IMG/VR virus record: IMGVR_UViG_3300035698_014505 | Coordinates: 1-33,579 of that record | Source of the DNA: a virus | DNA: 33,579 nt | Strand: one strand, 5' to 3' | Position numbers and translations under genes: made by a program | In this document: positions 1-6,829 of the stretch, piece after piece | How positions within the stretch are numbered: the stretch's first letter is position 1 | Layout: the number at the start of each line of letters is the position of its first letter | The notes under the pieces: generated by a model | The model's database searches: none | Told to the model about the DNA's origin: nothing | Seen by the model: only the letters and a program-made list of their open reading frames with translations

Positions 1-2
1 AC

Positions 3-267
3 ACAGCAGAAATCGAAAAGTTGAAACGAGTAAGGCGTAAGGCATATGCTGAGAGGGACAAGGCTAGAGCTGAGTGGAGCAAGGCAGATGCTGAGTTGGC
101 CAAGGCTAGAGCTGAGTGGAGCAAGTCATATGCTGAGTTGGCCAAGGCAGATGCTGAGTGGGACAAGGCAGATGCTGAGTTGGACAAGGCAGATGCTGAG
201 TTGGCCAAGGCATATGCTGAGAGGGACAAGGCAGGTACAGAACGGAGTAGAACAGGAGTAAGTGATA

Positions 268-278
<11 letters not shown>
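3..278 (+). CDS. Heptad-repeat coiled-coil protein, 5' end outside window
   Basis: The reading frame is open from the first bases of the window, so the gene probably starts upstream; a TTG at 21 is the only in-window alternative. The product is almost entirely seven-residue units of the form A-D-A-E-L-x-K with charged variants, which predicts a long uninterrupted alpha-helical coiled coil. The repeat is also clear in the DNA as 21-bp units, so it grew by tandem duplication. The tail is short and polar. No known family is recognised; a spacer, scaffold or fibre-like role is possible but not shown. The stop overlaps the next gene. Confidence 0.6.
46..235 (+). repeat. 21-bp tandem repeats encoding coiled-coil heptads
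   Basis: About nine imperfect 21-bp units built on GCTGAGTTGGCCAAGGC. Each unit encodes one heptad, so unit gain or loss keeps the reading frame. Confidence 0.75.
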
Positions 279-592
<314 letters not shown>

Positions 593-600
<8 letters not shown>

Positions 601-739
601 CTATTCGTACATGCACACTGTTGACGGGAAGTTCCATTTCATCTGCGAGGATGTGTGGCTTGACGAGATCCTGGAGCATGTGCGTGAGTACGATATAACA
701 GTCGGATCAATCCACATACAGGGGGAGAGAACGCAGTGA
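593..739 (+). CDS. Hypothetical 48-residue protein
   Basis: A short open frame starting at ATG 593, overlapping the stop of the preceding gene and ending in a GTGA overlap with the next start at 736. The product is acidic, with aromatic residues in its first half (MTDYSYMHTV). Tight overlap on both sides is the main support. No family recognised. Confidence 0.5.
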
Positions 740-1263
740 GTACAGCTGAAGAGTTAAAGAGTATTGAAGGGCTAAAACTTGTGGTGGCAGGTTGGGAATT
801 AGAGCCATGCCCTTCTTGCGGATGTGCTGCTGAGTGGACATTTCAACCATTTAGTAGTTCACACGGCGATGGTATTATGGTGCATCTTGGCTGTAAGATG
901 TTTAAGTGCATGAGTGTAATGCCCAGGCAATTTGGTATGAACTTTCAGCTAGAAGAAATGAGAGACATATGGAATAGGAGGACATTATGTGGTGGAAGAA
1001 GAAGGAGGCGGAGAGCGATGTTCCAGACAATGGCTAGTGATATGCGAGGCTTGCAACGCCTGGCTGAGACCAATGTAGACCTGGACGTACGGCAGCAGAT
1101 TAACGCCTTTGTGGACACCTGGCTCGAAGATATCGAAAAGCTCGATATTGCATCGGACGAGGCGCTGGACAACGTCAAGACGTTGCAACATGAGGTCACA
1201 ATACGTGATGCCAAGATTAAGTTATTAGAAGAGGACCTGTGGATGCACACCAACCAGGGGTAG
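736..1263 (+). CDS. Lar-like zinc-ribbon domain joined to a helical tail
   Basis: Starts at GTG 736, overlapping the previous stop, with GGGGGAGAG about 7 nt upstream. Residues 23-82 hold a CPSCG pair, a later C-x4-C pair (CKMFKC) and a closing WNRR motif. This is the layout of the Lar (restriction alleviation)/zinc-ribbon family common in phages (CPFCG...WNRR). An Arg-rich linker follows, then about 80 residues of charged helix. ATG 1018 has a GGAGG site 11 nt upstream and could start the helical part as a separate product, so this may be two proteins. Restriction alleviation is a family-level inference; many members are untested. Confidence 0.55.
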   Translation: MSTAEELKSIEGLKLVVAGWELEPCPSCGCAAEWTFQPFSSSHGDGIMVHLGCKMFKCMSVMPRQFGMNFQLEEMRDIWNRRTLCGGRRRRRRAMFQTMASDMRGLQRLAETNVDLDVRQQINAFVDTWLEDIEKLDIASDEALDNVKTLQHEVTIRDAKIKLLEEDLWMHTNQG

Positions 1264-1314
1264 ATTGCGGATAAAAGCCGTATACGAAAGCTGTGAAATG
1301 TTGACCGAAGGAGT

Positions 1315-1932
1315 ATGACGAAGATGGTATGCAAAAACGACAATCTAGAACTGAAGATGACACCGCAGACGGCAGGTGCGGCAGCGGGGATGCCGTCGGA
1401 CATGTTGGATAGCGCGGCCGGCGACACCAGTGAGTACAAGAAGCTGCTGGATAAGGGCTTCGGTGAACAGTTGACTGTTGGCGAGTTGGCGTGTTCGCTG
1501 TACGAGGGCACACCGCATCTACAGAACCTGGCAGAAACACTGGCCCGACAGCATGGTGACGCTGAGGCCTTAACGTTCTTTGCATTGATGGGCCCCGAGG
1601 TCCAGAAGTTCTGGAAGGGTATTGCCCAGGAGCTTATCGACCACGGGAAGGAATGGGCGGCTAACGAAGGCAGCGGCTGTGTGCTCAGCGATCGAGAACG
1701 CAACAGGCTACATGCCATGATAGATCCCAGCGTCAAGGTGAAGGCCAAAGAGGTGAAGACGATTACGGTTACTGATCCCGACACCAAACTACCTGTAGAA
1801 GTCATGATCTACAAGGAAGAGGGTGGCGGCATGGGTGGCGTAGACGCGTCGTATGTTGAACAGGAGATAGGTCCAGTGGTAAGCTCGCACGGTAACGGGG
1901 ACCTGGACTTCGGTGATGAGCCTACTACCTGA
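1315..1932 (+). CDS. Hypothetical acidic protein, 205 aa
   Basis: ATG 1315 follows AAGGAG at good spacing. The product is mostly helical by composition. The middle holds an ExxxxxxLArQHGDAEALTFF segment and the C-terminal 20 residues are acidic and Gly-rich. No catalytic motif, membrane segment or known family is recognised. The stop overlaps the next gene's first codons. Confidence 0.55.
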   Translation: MTKMVCKNDNLELKMTPQTAGAAAGMPSDMLDSAAGDTSEYKKLLDKGFGEQLTVGELACSLYEGTPHLQNLAETLARQHGDAEALTFFALMGPEVQKFWKGIAQELIDHGKEWAANEGSGCVLSDRERNRLHAMIDPSVKVKAKEVKTITVTDPDTKLPVEVMIYKEEGGGMGGVDASYVEQEIGPVVSSHGNGDLDFGDEPTT

Positions 1933-2164
1933 CCCAGGATGTAACGCAATAGACGAGGTGTCCGGGCAGCCCATGCATACGTTGCGTGAGTTGTTCGAGG
2001 CGCTTAACGCGAACAAGGACCTGTTGGATGAGTGGGAAACAGAGCGCTTGGCAGAGCAGTGGACGTTCTTTAACATGCGTCCGTATCTAAGTGAGAAACA
2101 ATTCAACCTGGTGCTGACACTGTACAATCGTATGGTAACACGTAGCTGGGGACGGAGAAGATAA
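1916..2164 (+). CDS. Hypothetical protein, 82 aa
   Basis: Starts at ATG 1916 inside the tail of the preceding gene (a GTG at 1913 is also possible) and ends in a TAATG overlap with the next gene. The product is helical, with paired Trp/Phe residues in the middle and a basic end (RSWGRRR). No family recognised; support is the open frame and tight coupling. Confidence 0.45.
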   Translation: MSLLPDPGCNAIDEVSGQPMHTLRELFEALNANKDLLDEWETERLAEQWTFFNMRPYLSEKQFNLVLTLYNRMVTRSWGRRR

Positions 2165-2421
2165 TGTCAAAGAGATTTCCGGATACGCCGGCGCTATACG
2201 ATCATCCGCTCGCCTTAGCGGCGCAGTTCAGTGGCGGAGTATTGATTGGTGCACAGATCAAGCCGCTGCCCGTCGGTCAGAACGGGGGCTGTGGATCACC
2301 GACACATGTAATAGGTACCAACGGTGGTACGATGCCCTGCGGGGCGCTACTAACGCAGTTTGGGGTTACAGCCCCACATTACTGTCCACATTGTGAAAAG
2401 GAGCTAGCAGCACATGAGTGA
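2164..2421 (+). CDS. Small protein with C-terminal CxxC
   Basis: ATG 2164 overlaps the previous stop as TAATG. The product is Gly/Pro-rich with four cysteines; the last two form a CPHC knuckle near the end and could pair with the earlier CGSP and MPCGA cysteines to bind zinc. Function unknown. Confidence 0.45.
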   Translation: MSKRFPDTPALYDHPLALAAQFSGGVLIGAQIKPLPVGQNGGCGSPTHVIGTNGGTMPCGALLTQFGVTAPHYCPHCEKELAAHE

Positions 2422-3022
2422 TAAAGTTATACGTGTAAAGTTATCAGATTGTCAACACCATCCAGACGACCCGATAACCCTGGAAGATGTCCAGATTGCT
2501 GACATACCAGTATCAAAACAGGCTATCTGCGACGCAGATCAGATCGAAGTTTTGGACGACATCAGCGACGAGCCTGCGCATGGTGTGCTTAATATCAGAG
2601 TGTTGAAGAGCAGGGACGGTGTCTGTGAGGCTGAAGCCGAACAACAGCAACCGCCGTTGAAGATGTACATCCTGATCAAGGACAGTGTAGACCTGGGGCA
2701 TGCAATCCTAGGCGCGGCACATGCATCGCTGGGTGGTTACCTAACATTTACATCTGATGCGTTCGTGCAGGAATACCGGGGTAACGCTGACTGGTCACAT
2801 GTACGCAGTGATACTGAAGAGTGGGCAGAAGATTCATTTCGCAAAGTAGTGTGCGGGGTAACGGATGAACTATTTGATTCAGCAAAAGTAGTAGCCGAGA
2901 AGTATGGTCTGGCCTATAGGGCGATGCAGGAATGTGCGTTAGGTGACGGTGACATATCCCTGGTGTTTGCACCGCGGCGTGAGTGGCCGAAGTTCTTCAA
3001 GTTCCTGGGGTTGTACAAATGA
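2414..3022 (+). CDS. Peptidyl-tRNA hydrolase 2-like protein
   Basis: Residues 1-80 are a variable acidic region. From about residue 82 the protein follows the Pth2 fold: a first strand KMYILIKDSVDLGHA, the helix GAAHASLGGYL (compare AAQCAHAALG in Pth2), the strand FRKVVCGV, a helix with AEKYGLAY, and a final beta hairpin ending SLVFAP. Pth2 cleaves the ester of peptidyl-tRNA released from stalled ribosomes; some family members act on other aminoacyl-tRNAs. The Lys of the first strand and the His of the helix are kept. The acidic N-terminal extension is not part of the family. ATG 2414 lies inside the previous gene; the stop overlaps the next start (ATGATGA). Placement near tRNAs and a tmRNA-like gene suits a role in peptidyl-tRNA recycling. 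Confidence 0.6.
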   Translation: MSDKVIRVKLSDCQHHPDDPITLEDVQIADIPVSKQAICDADQIEVLDDISDEPAHGVLNIRVLKSRDGVCEAEAEQQQPPLKMYILIKDSVDLGHAILGAAHASLGGYLTFTSDAFVQEYRGNADWSHVRSDTEEWAEDSFRKVVCGVTDELFDSAKVVAEKYGLAYRAMQECALGDGDISLVFAPRREWPKFFKFLGLYK

Positions 3023-3255
3023 TGAGCGATATAGCGATCTTTACTTACAAATGTCGCCATTGCGGCCAGGTCTACAGGAGCAATACCGAGTGCTCTGACG
3101 ATAGCGCTGCAAATCATTTGACGGCCGCAATGCACGGCATGGGTTATCCCACAGCCAACCAACCTCCGGTAGCACTGTTGGATATGCATAAGTGCGATGG
3201 CTCTGAGCAGGTTGGTATTGCAGATCTGGCGGGGTACGTCGTTGTTCCGGGATAA
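3019..3255 (+). CDS. Small zinc-ribbon protein
   Basis: Starts at ATG 3019 (or 3022), overlapping the previous stop. The N-terminus YKCRHCGQVYRS is a zinc knuckle; a later Cys and His (AANHL, HKCDG) could complete the site. The C-terminal part is hydrophobic and neutral. Function unknown. Confidence 0.5.
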   Translation: MMSDIAIFTYKCRHCGQVYRSNTECSDDSAANHLTAAMHGMGYPTANQPPVALLDMHKCDGSEQVGIADLAGYVVVPG

Positions 3256-3279
3256 CCCGGAATATAGGAGGTTAACGTT

Positions 3280-3528
3280 ATGGGACATGATAATTGGAAG
3301 AGCCCGATGCTTGTTGAGAGCATGGAGGCGTTTGATAAGAACTATCCGTACGCTGTTGACTACATCGGCGATTCGGATTACCCGGAGAGTTATCCGTGTG
3401 TTATGGTTATCGATCATGAGGACGGTGGCTTAGGTGGTGATCACTACGCAGTTTACCTTCACTATCCGCCAGCACAGTATGATTTAACCAGTTGGGTAGC
3501 TGGATTTGTAGCGGGGAAATACGCATGA
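3280..3528 (+). CDS. Hypothetical acidic protein, 82 aa
   Basis: A strong AGGAGG site lies upstream of ATG 3280. The product is rich in Asp, Tyr and Gly and has no membrane segment or cysteines. It ends in an ATGA overlap with the next gene. No family recognised. Confidence 0.55.
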   Translation: MGHDNWKSPMLVESMEAFDKNYPYAVDYIGDSDYPESYPCVMVIDHEDGGLGGDHYAVYLHYPPAQYDLTSWVAGFVAGKYA

Positions 3529-3713
3529 AACAGTTTTTGATATCATGTTACCATGAGGTATACTGCCAGGGCATGGATAGGGTGCACGGTACGTTCCTAG
3601 TACAGGCAATCACGTTTCACGCTGCGTGTGAAGTGCTAAAGGCTGAGCTGGATAACGCGCACCAATTCGATAATAGAACGTATCCCCAGGCCGGTATACC
3701 AATTGACGACTGA
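3525..3713 (+). CDS. Hypothetical protein, 62 aa
   Basis: ATG 3525 overlaps the previous stop (ATGA), which sets the start against a longer upstream frame from 3492. The sequence looks like one small alpha/beta domain: a strand (FLISCYHEVY), then a helix (AACEVLKAELDNA). Phage proteins of this size with a similar layout are common, but no function is known to me. Confidence 0.5.
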   Translation: MKQFLISCYHEVYCQGMDRVHGTFLVQAITFHAACEVLKAELDNAHQFDNRTYPQAGIPIDD

Positions 3714-3723
3714 AACTTTACCG

Positions 3724-3753
3724 TTGACACTGAAGCGCACAGCACGGTATGTT
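3724..3753 (+). promoter_or_regulatory. Sigma70-like promoter, TTGACA-N18-TATGTT
   Basis: TTGACA at 3724-3729 and TATGTT at 3748-3753. The -10 box and the following AA match those of the promoter at 17028. It precedes a structured RNA, the tRNA-Ala and the methyltransferase/glycosyltransferase pair. Confidence 0.55.
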
Positions 3754-3766
3754 AAAGTCTTTGTTG

Positions 3767-3861
3767 CTGATGTGACTGGAGGCGCCGGCCTTTGCGAGTG
3801 TGCCGGGAACGCCTTCAGGTCCCGTGGTGAAACGTCTCGCCGTCCAACACGGGCACATCAG
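3767..3861 (+). ncRNA. Candidate three-way-junction RNA with kissing loops
   Basis: An 8-bp closing stem (CTGATGTG 3767-3774 with CACATCAG 3854-3861) encloses two hairpins. The first pairs GGAGGCG plus CCGGC (3778-3789) with GCCGG plus CGCCTTC (3802-3816) around a GAA bulge. The second pairs CCCGTG (3821-3826) with CACGGG (3848-3853) and directly abuts the closing stem. The loops contain GCGAG (3794-3798) and CTCGC (3836-3840), which can form a 5-bp kissing contact. It sits between a promoter and a tRNA gene, so it is probably transcribed. No known RNA family is recognised. It could be a leader or a free small RNA. Confidence 0.5.
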
Positions 3862-3871
3862 TATTGTTTAT

Positions 3872-3949
3872 GGGGTCATAGCTCAGTCCGGTTAGAGCTC
3901 TTGGTTTGCAACCAAGTTGTCGTGGGTTCGAATCCCTCTGGCTCCACCA
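3872..3949 (+). tRNA. tRNA-Ala (anticodon TGC)
   Basis: A full cloverleaf: acceptor GGGGTCA with TGGCTCC (two wobbles), D arm GCTC/GAGC, anticodon arm CTTGG-TTTGCAA-CCAAG with anticodon TGC, T arm with TTCGAAT and one T-T mismatch, and an encoded CCA end. Reads GCA (and by wobble other Ala) codons. Confidence 0.93.
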
Positions 3950-3969
3950 TAAAACGAAAGGCAGTAACC

Positions 3970-4569
3970 ATGTCTAGCTTTCCAGATTTCGAGGGCTGGC
4001 GTAAGATTATCAGTGAGCGCGATCCCCTTAGAAAGATGTGCACAGTTGATAGTTATTATCAGTACTATGTTATCAAGTACCAGTTGTGTAAGTGTATACC
4101 AGACGTATATAGCATCTGCGAGATAGGCGTACGTTTCGGCTATTCAGCATTTAGTTTCCTGTGCACACATCCGGAAGCTACCTATACGGGGTTTGACTAC
4201 TGTGAGCGCGATATGTATGGCGGGTGCGGTCTTGATACGTTTCCAGATGTAGTTAATCTCCTGGGTGAGCATTATCCTAAAGTCGTTGTTGAATTGAATC
4301 TACAGGATACACGGGAGCTTGATGAACTACCCGGGCACTATGATTTCATTCACGTGGACGGTGGACACGATTACGATACGTGCTACCAGGATACGTTAAT
4401 GGCGATCAAATCGGTTAATGCCGACGGCGTAGTACTGGTAGATGATTACACTCACATCAGAGATGTGGCGTTTGCTGTTGATGACTTCCTGGTTGACCAC
4501 GCTGATCTTATTTCACATAATGAATACCACGAAAGTTTGCGTGGTGAAATGCTCATATTTCCAAAATGA
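3970..4569 (+). CDS. Class I SAM-dependent methyltransferase
   Basis: The longer frame from 3703 would run through the tRNA, so the start is ATG 3970, behind AAAGG. The 199-residue product has the Rossmann methyltransferase layout: motif I EIGVRFGYS (about residue 51), the acidic strand end YTGFDY, a core strand FIHVDGGHDYD like that of the Methyltransf_24 group, and VLVDDY. It should transfer a methyl group from S-adenosylmethionine; the substrate is not visible, but a sugar or other small molecule fits the glycosyltransferase overlapping by ATGA immediately downstream. The pair may modify a virion or host surface glycan, or phage DNA. Confidence 0.8.
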   Translation: MSSFPDFEGWRKIISERDPLRKMCTVDSYYQYYVIKYQLCKCIPDVYSICEIGVRFGYSAFSFLCTHPEATYTGFDYCERDMYGGCGLDTFPDVVNLLGEHYPKVVVELNLQDTRELDELPGHYDFIHVDGGHDYDTCYQDTLMAIKSVNADGVVLVDDYTHIRDVAFAVDDFLVDHADLISHNEYHESLRGEMLIFPK

Positions 4570-5375
4570 TCTACGTAGCTACAGTGCATTACAAGACAGA
4601 GCGTTGGATAGGTATCCAGCTTAAGTATCTACGTAGACACATGCCTGAACCATTCACGGTGTACTCCTGTTGCAACGGCATAGATGGCAGCGAAATGGAG
4701 TCGGCTGGCCCCGTATTCCATACCGATTTCGGTAAAGAGGGATCCGAGAACCATGCACTCAACTTGAACTATTTGACTGAACAGATTTGTAAAGCGGCTG
4801 ACCCTACGGATACATTGATCTTCCTAGATGGGGATGCGTTTCCAATTGCTGATATGGCGCGGACGCTGCCGTTGGATGATTACCCGGGGTTGGCCGCTGT
4901 TCGCCGGGCTGAGGGCCCGAGTCCGCTTATCCCGCACCCGTCATTCTGTGCTACTACAGTGGGCTATTGGCAGAAGCTACCGGGTAGCTGGATGGATGCC
5001 AATTGGATGATGCCAAACAGGACTATTGTGAACGACACAGGTAGCATGTTGTATAAGCGTTTGCACGGCAAGCAGATGCGATGGTTCCCGTTGCTGCGTA
5101 GTAATGCGTACAACCTACATCCACTGTTCTATGGGGTTTACGGCAGTCTGATATACCACCACGGAGCTGGGTTCCGAGCCTATCAACTACCTGGGTGGGG
5201 TAACAAAAGCAGTATTCACACTGTGGAGAATGCTGCTATATCAGCAGCCGTGTACCAGCTGGCTGTGGAGTACGACGATTTCTATACGATGTTCACTGAA
5301 GGCGCCTATGTACATGAGCTAAAAAAGCTCTTGTCAGGGCACAAGGTTGGTGTTAGCTTAAGACAACAGAGATGA
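4566..5375 (+). CDS. Glycosyltransferase, GT-A-like
   Basis: Overlaps the methyltransferase stop (ATGA), so the two are translated together. The N-terminal strand MIYVATVHY and the segment TDTLIFLDGDAFPI at about residues 78-91 give a DxD-type metal/nucleotide-sugar site typical of GT-A enzymes. The C-terminal part holds NDTGSMLYKRL and a HPLFYGVYG..IYHHGAG segment like acceptor-side loops of inverting GT-A enzymes. There is no membrane anchor. Substrate unknown; partnership with the methyltransferase suggests synthesis of a methylated sugar decoration. Confidence 0.7.
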   Translation: MIYVATVHYKTERWIGIQLKYLRRHMPEPFTVYSCCNGIDGSEMESAGPVFHTDFGKEGSENHALNLNYLTEQICKAADPTDTLIFLDGDAFPIADMARTLPLDDYPGLAAVRRAEGPSPLIPHPSFCATTVGYWQKLPGSWMDANWMMPNRTIVNDTGSMLYKRLHGKQMRWFPLLRSNAYNLHPLFYGVYGSLIYHHGAGFRAYQLPGWGNKSSIHTVENAAISAAVYQLAVEYDDFYTMFTEGAYVHELKKLLSGHKVGVSLRQQR

Positions 5376-5419
5376 GACAGCCGGCAACGTCGGCAACGTC
5401 CTAAGTAAGGAGGATAGGT

Positions 5420-5437
5420 ATGTATTCGCCTCTGTAA
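5420..5437 (+). CDS. Possible five-codon leader peptide (MYSPL)
   Basis: AAGGAGG precedes ATG 5420 at ideal spacing, but the frame stops after five codons. The stop region lies in a small hairpin, GCCTC/GAGGC, that also hides a GGAGG. This could be a translated leader for the gene at 5498 or a decayed start. Low confidence. Confidence 0.2.
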   Translation: MYSPL

Positions 5438-5450
5438 TGGAGGCAGTAGT

Positions 5451-5470
5451 AGTATCAGTATCAGTATTAC
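5451..5470 (+). repeat. TATCAG hexamer repeats, copy 1
   Basis: Tandem TATCAG units upstream of the 5498 gene; a second, longer copy lies downstream at 6394-6416, so this gene is bracketed by direct repeats. Confidence 0.6.
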
Positions 5471-5497
5471 GAACCACGAACGAACAAGGAGATAGAC

Positions 5498-6256
5498 ATG
5501 GCATCACAGTTACACGAACTCATAGCAGTCGAGCGAGAACTCCAGGGCATATTCAACAGTATGCTGGAAGAGACCACCAAGGTCTTTTCAGACCGCCCGG
5601 ATCTGTTCACCGGATCTGAGAAAGTCTACTCGGCTTTGGTCGAGGATGCGGAACAAGCTCAGGTACTCAAGCCTACCGAGTACCATGAAATGACAACCAC
5701 GGTACCGGAGAAGCTGAATCATATGGCTAAGGCTGTTATCCGGTACTTCGACCTGCTTCTGCAGAAGGAAACAGCAAGTCAGAACGCGTTGGCCGACGTC
5801 GTTGTCGACGGTAAAGTGCTATTCGCCGCTGTGCCAGTAGGTTACCTACTGGGCATGGAGAAGCGCTTAAGCCTGGTGCGTTTGGCGCTGGCACGCATAC
5901 CCACGTTGCAGATGGGCGTGAAGTGGGAGCCAGACGAGAGCTTGGGTAAGGATGTGTATCGTCGGGTGAACCCCGAAGAGACCATCCATACAAAGACGGA
6001 GCCAACGTGGGTGACGGTTGCCGAGGCTACTGACCACCACCCGGCTGACGTACGTGAAAAGTCGACCACGTTACCGGATCACCGGTCCAGCAAATCCACA
6101 TGGTGCGGAATGTTGACACCGGCCAGGAAGTCTGAGATACTTAACAACATCGACAAGATTGCCCGCGCCATGAAGAAGGCACGGCAGCGTGGTAATTGCG
6201 TTGAGGTGAGAGACGTGCACATCGGCGAGAAGCTGATGAACGCGATCCTCGGATAG
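5498..6256 (+). CDS. Conserved phage protein of unknown function, 252 aa
   Basis: ATG 5498 follows AAGGAG. The protein resembles a family I have seen in many phages, with an N-terminal helical region (LIAVERELQGIFNSMLEET), a middle TTVPEKLNHMAKAVIRYFD segment, a GVKWEPDE motif, and a C-terminal WCGMLTPARKSEIL...ARQRGN segment. From memory this may be DUF7873, but I cannot confirm the number. The helical pattern and many Arg/Lys residues in the last 60 residues would suit nucleic acid or ribosome contact, which is speculation. It sits just before the tmRNA-like gene. Confidence 0.65.
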   Translation: MASQLHELIAVERELQGIFNSMLEETTKVFSDRPDLFTGSEKVYSALVEDAEQAQVLKPTEYHEMTTTVPEKLNHMAKAVIRYFDLLLQKETASQNALADVVVDGKVLFAAVPVGYLLGMEKRLSLVRLALARIPTLQMGVKWEPDESLGKDVYRRVNPEETIHTKTEPTWVTVAEATDHHPADVREKSTTLPDHRSSKSTWCGMLTPARKSEILNNIDKIARAMKKARQRGNCVEVRDVHIGEKLMNAILG

Positions 6257-6384
6257 AGAACATAATGTGCTTAGCCCCTTAGAGCGTTTAGTCCGGGTAA
6301 AAGCGGGCGGGGCCAAAACCGACGAAAGCGTGTTACAACATGCTTATATCGGACCGGGGTGAGATCCCGGCAAGCAGATCAATT

Positions 6385-6528
6385 TATCGGTCTAGTATCA
6401 GTATCAGTATCAGTACAAGCCCCTAAGGGGCGTTCGAGAGAAATGCCAGCATTGGGCTTATATTGGCCTGGCTGGTCAAGACCGGACGCAGCTCGGGGCA
6501 CTGTTAGTATAAGTTTGTTGACCGATAG
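6385..6528 (+). ncRNA. Structured untranslated segment
   Basis: The gene-free stretch 6257-6829 is full of hairpins. Here TATCGGTC (6385-6392) can pair with GACCGATA (6520-6527), enclosing GCCCC-TAA-GGGGC, GCCAG...CTGGC and GGTC-AA-GACC hairpins and the second TATCAG repeat. Upstream, 6257-6384 holds CCGGG...CCCGG and a GCGTGT...ACATGC hairpin. It may be the 5' part of the tmRNA-like precursor or a separate RNA. Confidence 0.3.
6394..6416 (+). repeat. TATCAG hexamer repeats, copy 2
   Basis: Three to four tandem TATCAG units matching the copy at 5451-5470. Confidence 0.6.
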
Positions 6529-6529
6529 T

Positions 6530-6612
6530 TTCTAGGCAGATAGCGATTAAGTAGATGGCATAGAGTCCAAATATAATTTGAGGCGCGGGTTCGATCCCCG
6601 CCCCCGGGTCCA
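6530..6612 (+). ncRNA. Acceptor piece of a circularly permuted tmRNA-like RNA
   Basis: This is the 3' half of a tRNA-like fold, placed before its 5' half. It has ATTTG (6576-6580), a 4-nt AGGC spacer, a perfect T arm (GCGGG-TTCGATC-CCCGC, 6585-6601), acceptor strand CCCCGGG (6602-6608), T, and an encoded CCA (6610-6612). No matching 5' half lies upstream; the partner is at 6623. The stretch before it (GATTAAGTAGATGG...TTTGAGGC) recalls the conserved 3' domain of bacterial tmRNA. Its 5' end is not defined by the sequence. It would carry alanine if it is tmRNA. Confidence 0.5.
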
Positions 6613-6622
6613 TAAAACTTAT

Positions 6623-6767
6623 CTCGGGGTGGTCGAGTGGTACGACGCAAATCTTGTCAGTATGAGACCTATGTTGCAGCGAAAGATCGAGGGAGCCACA
6701 TTTGAATGCGATTCAACTATCTGGCTTAACGGCCATATGTTGCATGAAACAAGATAATGAAACAACT
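6623..6767 (+). ncRNA. Coding piece of the permuted tmRNA-like RNA
   Basis: After a 10-nt linker comes the missing 5' half: acceptor strand CTCGGGG (6623-6629) pairs over all 7 bp with CCCCGGG of the upstream piece. The D region is GTCG-AGTGGTA-CGAC, and CAAAT (6648-6652) pairs perfectly with ATTTG. Beyond the tRNA body, GAC-C-TATGTTG (6666-6676) can pair with TGGCATA-GA-GTC (6557-6567), as the long P2 helix of tmRNA does. A short frame ATG-CGA-TTC-AAC-TAT-CTG-GCT-TAA (6706-6729) begins 84 nt from the 5' end, close to where the tag begins in E. coli tmRNA, and would end in NYLA. A terminator follows. Alternative: a circularly permuted ordinary tRNA. The Ala determinant G-U pair is not at its usual place, which is a weakness. 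Confidence 0.45.
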
Positions 6768-6808
6768 GGGGGCGCAGGTGAGGATACATCTTGCGTCCCC
6801 TCTTTTCC
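6768..6808 (+). terminator. Intrinsic terminator
   Basis: A 9-bp stem GGGGGCGCA / TGCGTCCCC (6768-6776, 6792-6800) followed by TCTTTTCCTT. It ends the RNA gene region. Confidence 0.7.
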
Positions 6809-6829
6809 TTAATTCAACAGGGAGGCCAT

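Noticed and set aside
987-1037. 16-residue frame MWWKKKEAESDVPDNG inside the Lar-like gene
   Set aside because: It has an AGGAGG upstream, but is too short to support against the larger frame.
945-1805. Long minus-strand frame over the first hypothetical genes
   Set aside because: Ser/Leu-rich shadow without a ribosome site, opposite two coupled plus-strand genes.
3703-3969. N-terminal extension of the methyltransferase frame
   Set aside because: It reads through the promoter's RNA product and the tRNA-Ala gene; ATG 3970 with a ribosome site is the start.
5437-5619. 60-codon frame overlapping the 5498 gene
   Set aside because: Repeat-derived sequence (VVVSVSV) and out of frame with a well supported gene; likely a shadow.
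6492-6612. Linear tRNA starting at an upstream CTCGGGG
   Set aside because: The acceptor would pair, but no D arm or anticodon arm follows and the length would be 121 nt; the downstream 5' half fits far better.
6653-6670. Group I intron, permuted intron-exon reading of the RNA at 6530-6767
   Set aside because: A short P1-like pairing with a U-G at the 5' boundary exists (TCTT with GAGA), but there is no G at the 3' boundary near the tRNA half and no convincing P7/P3 core.
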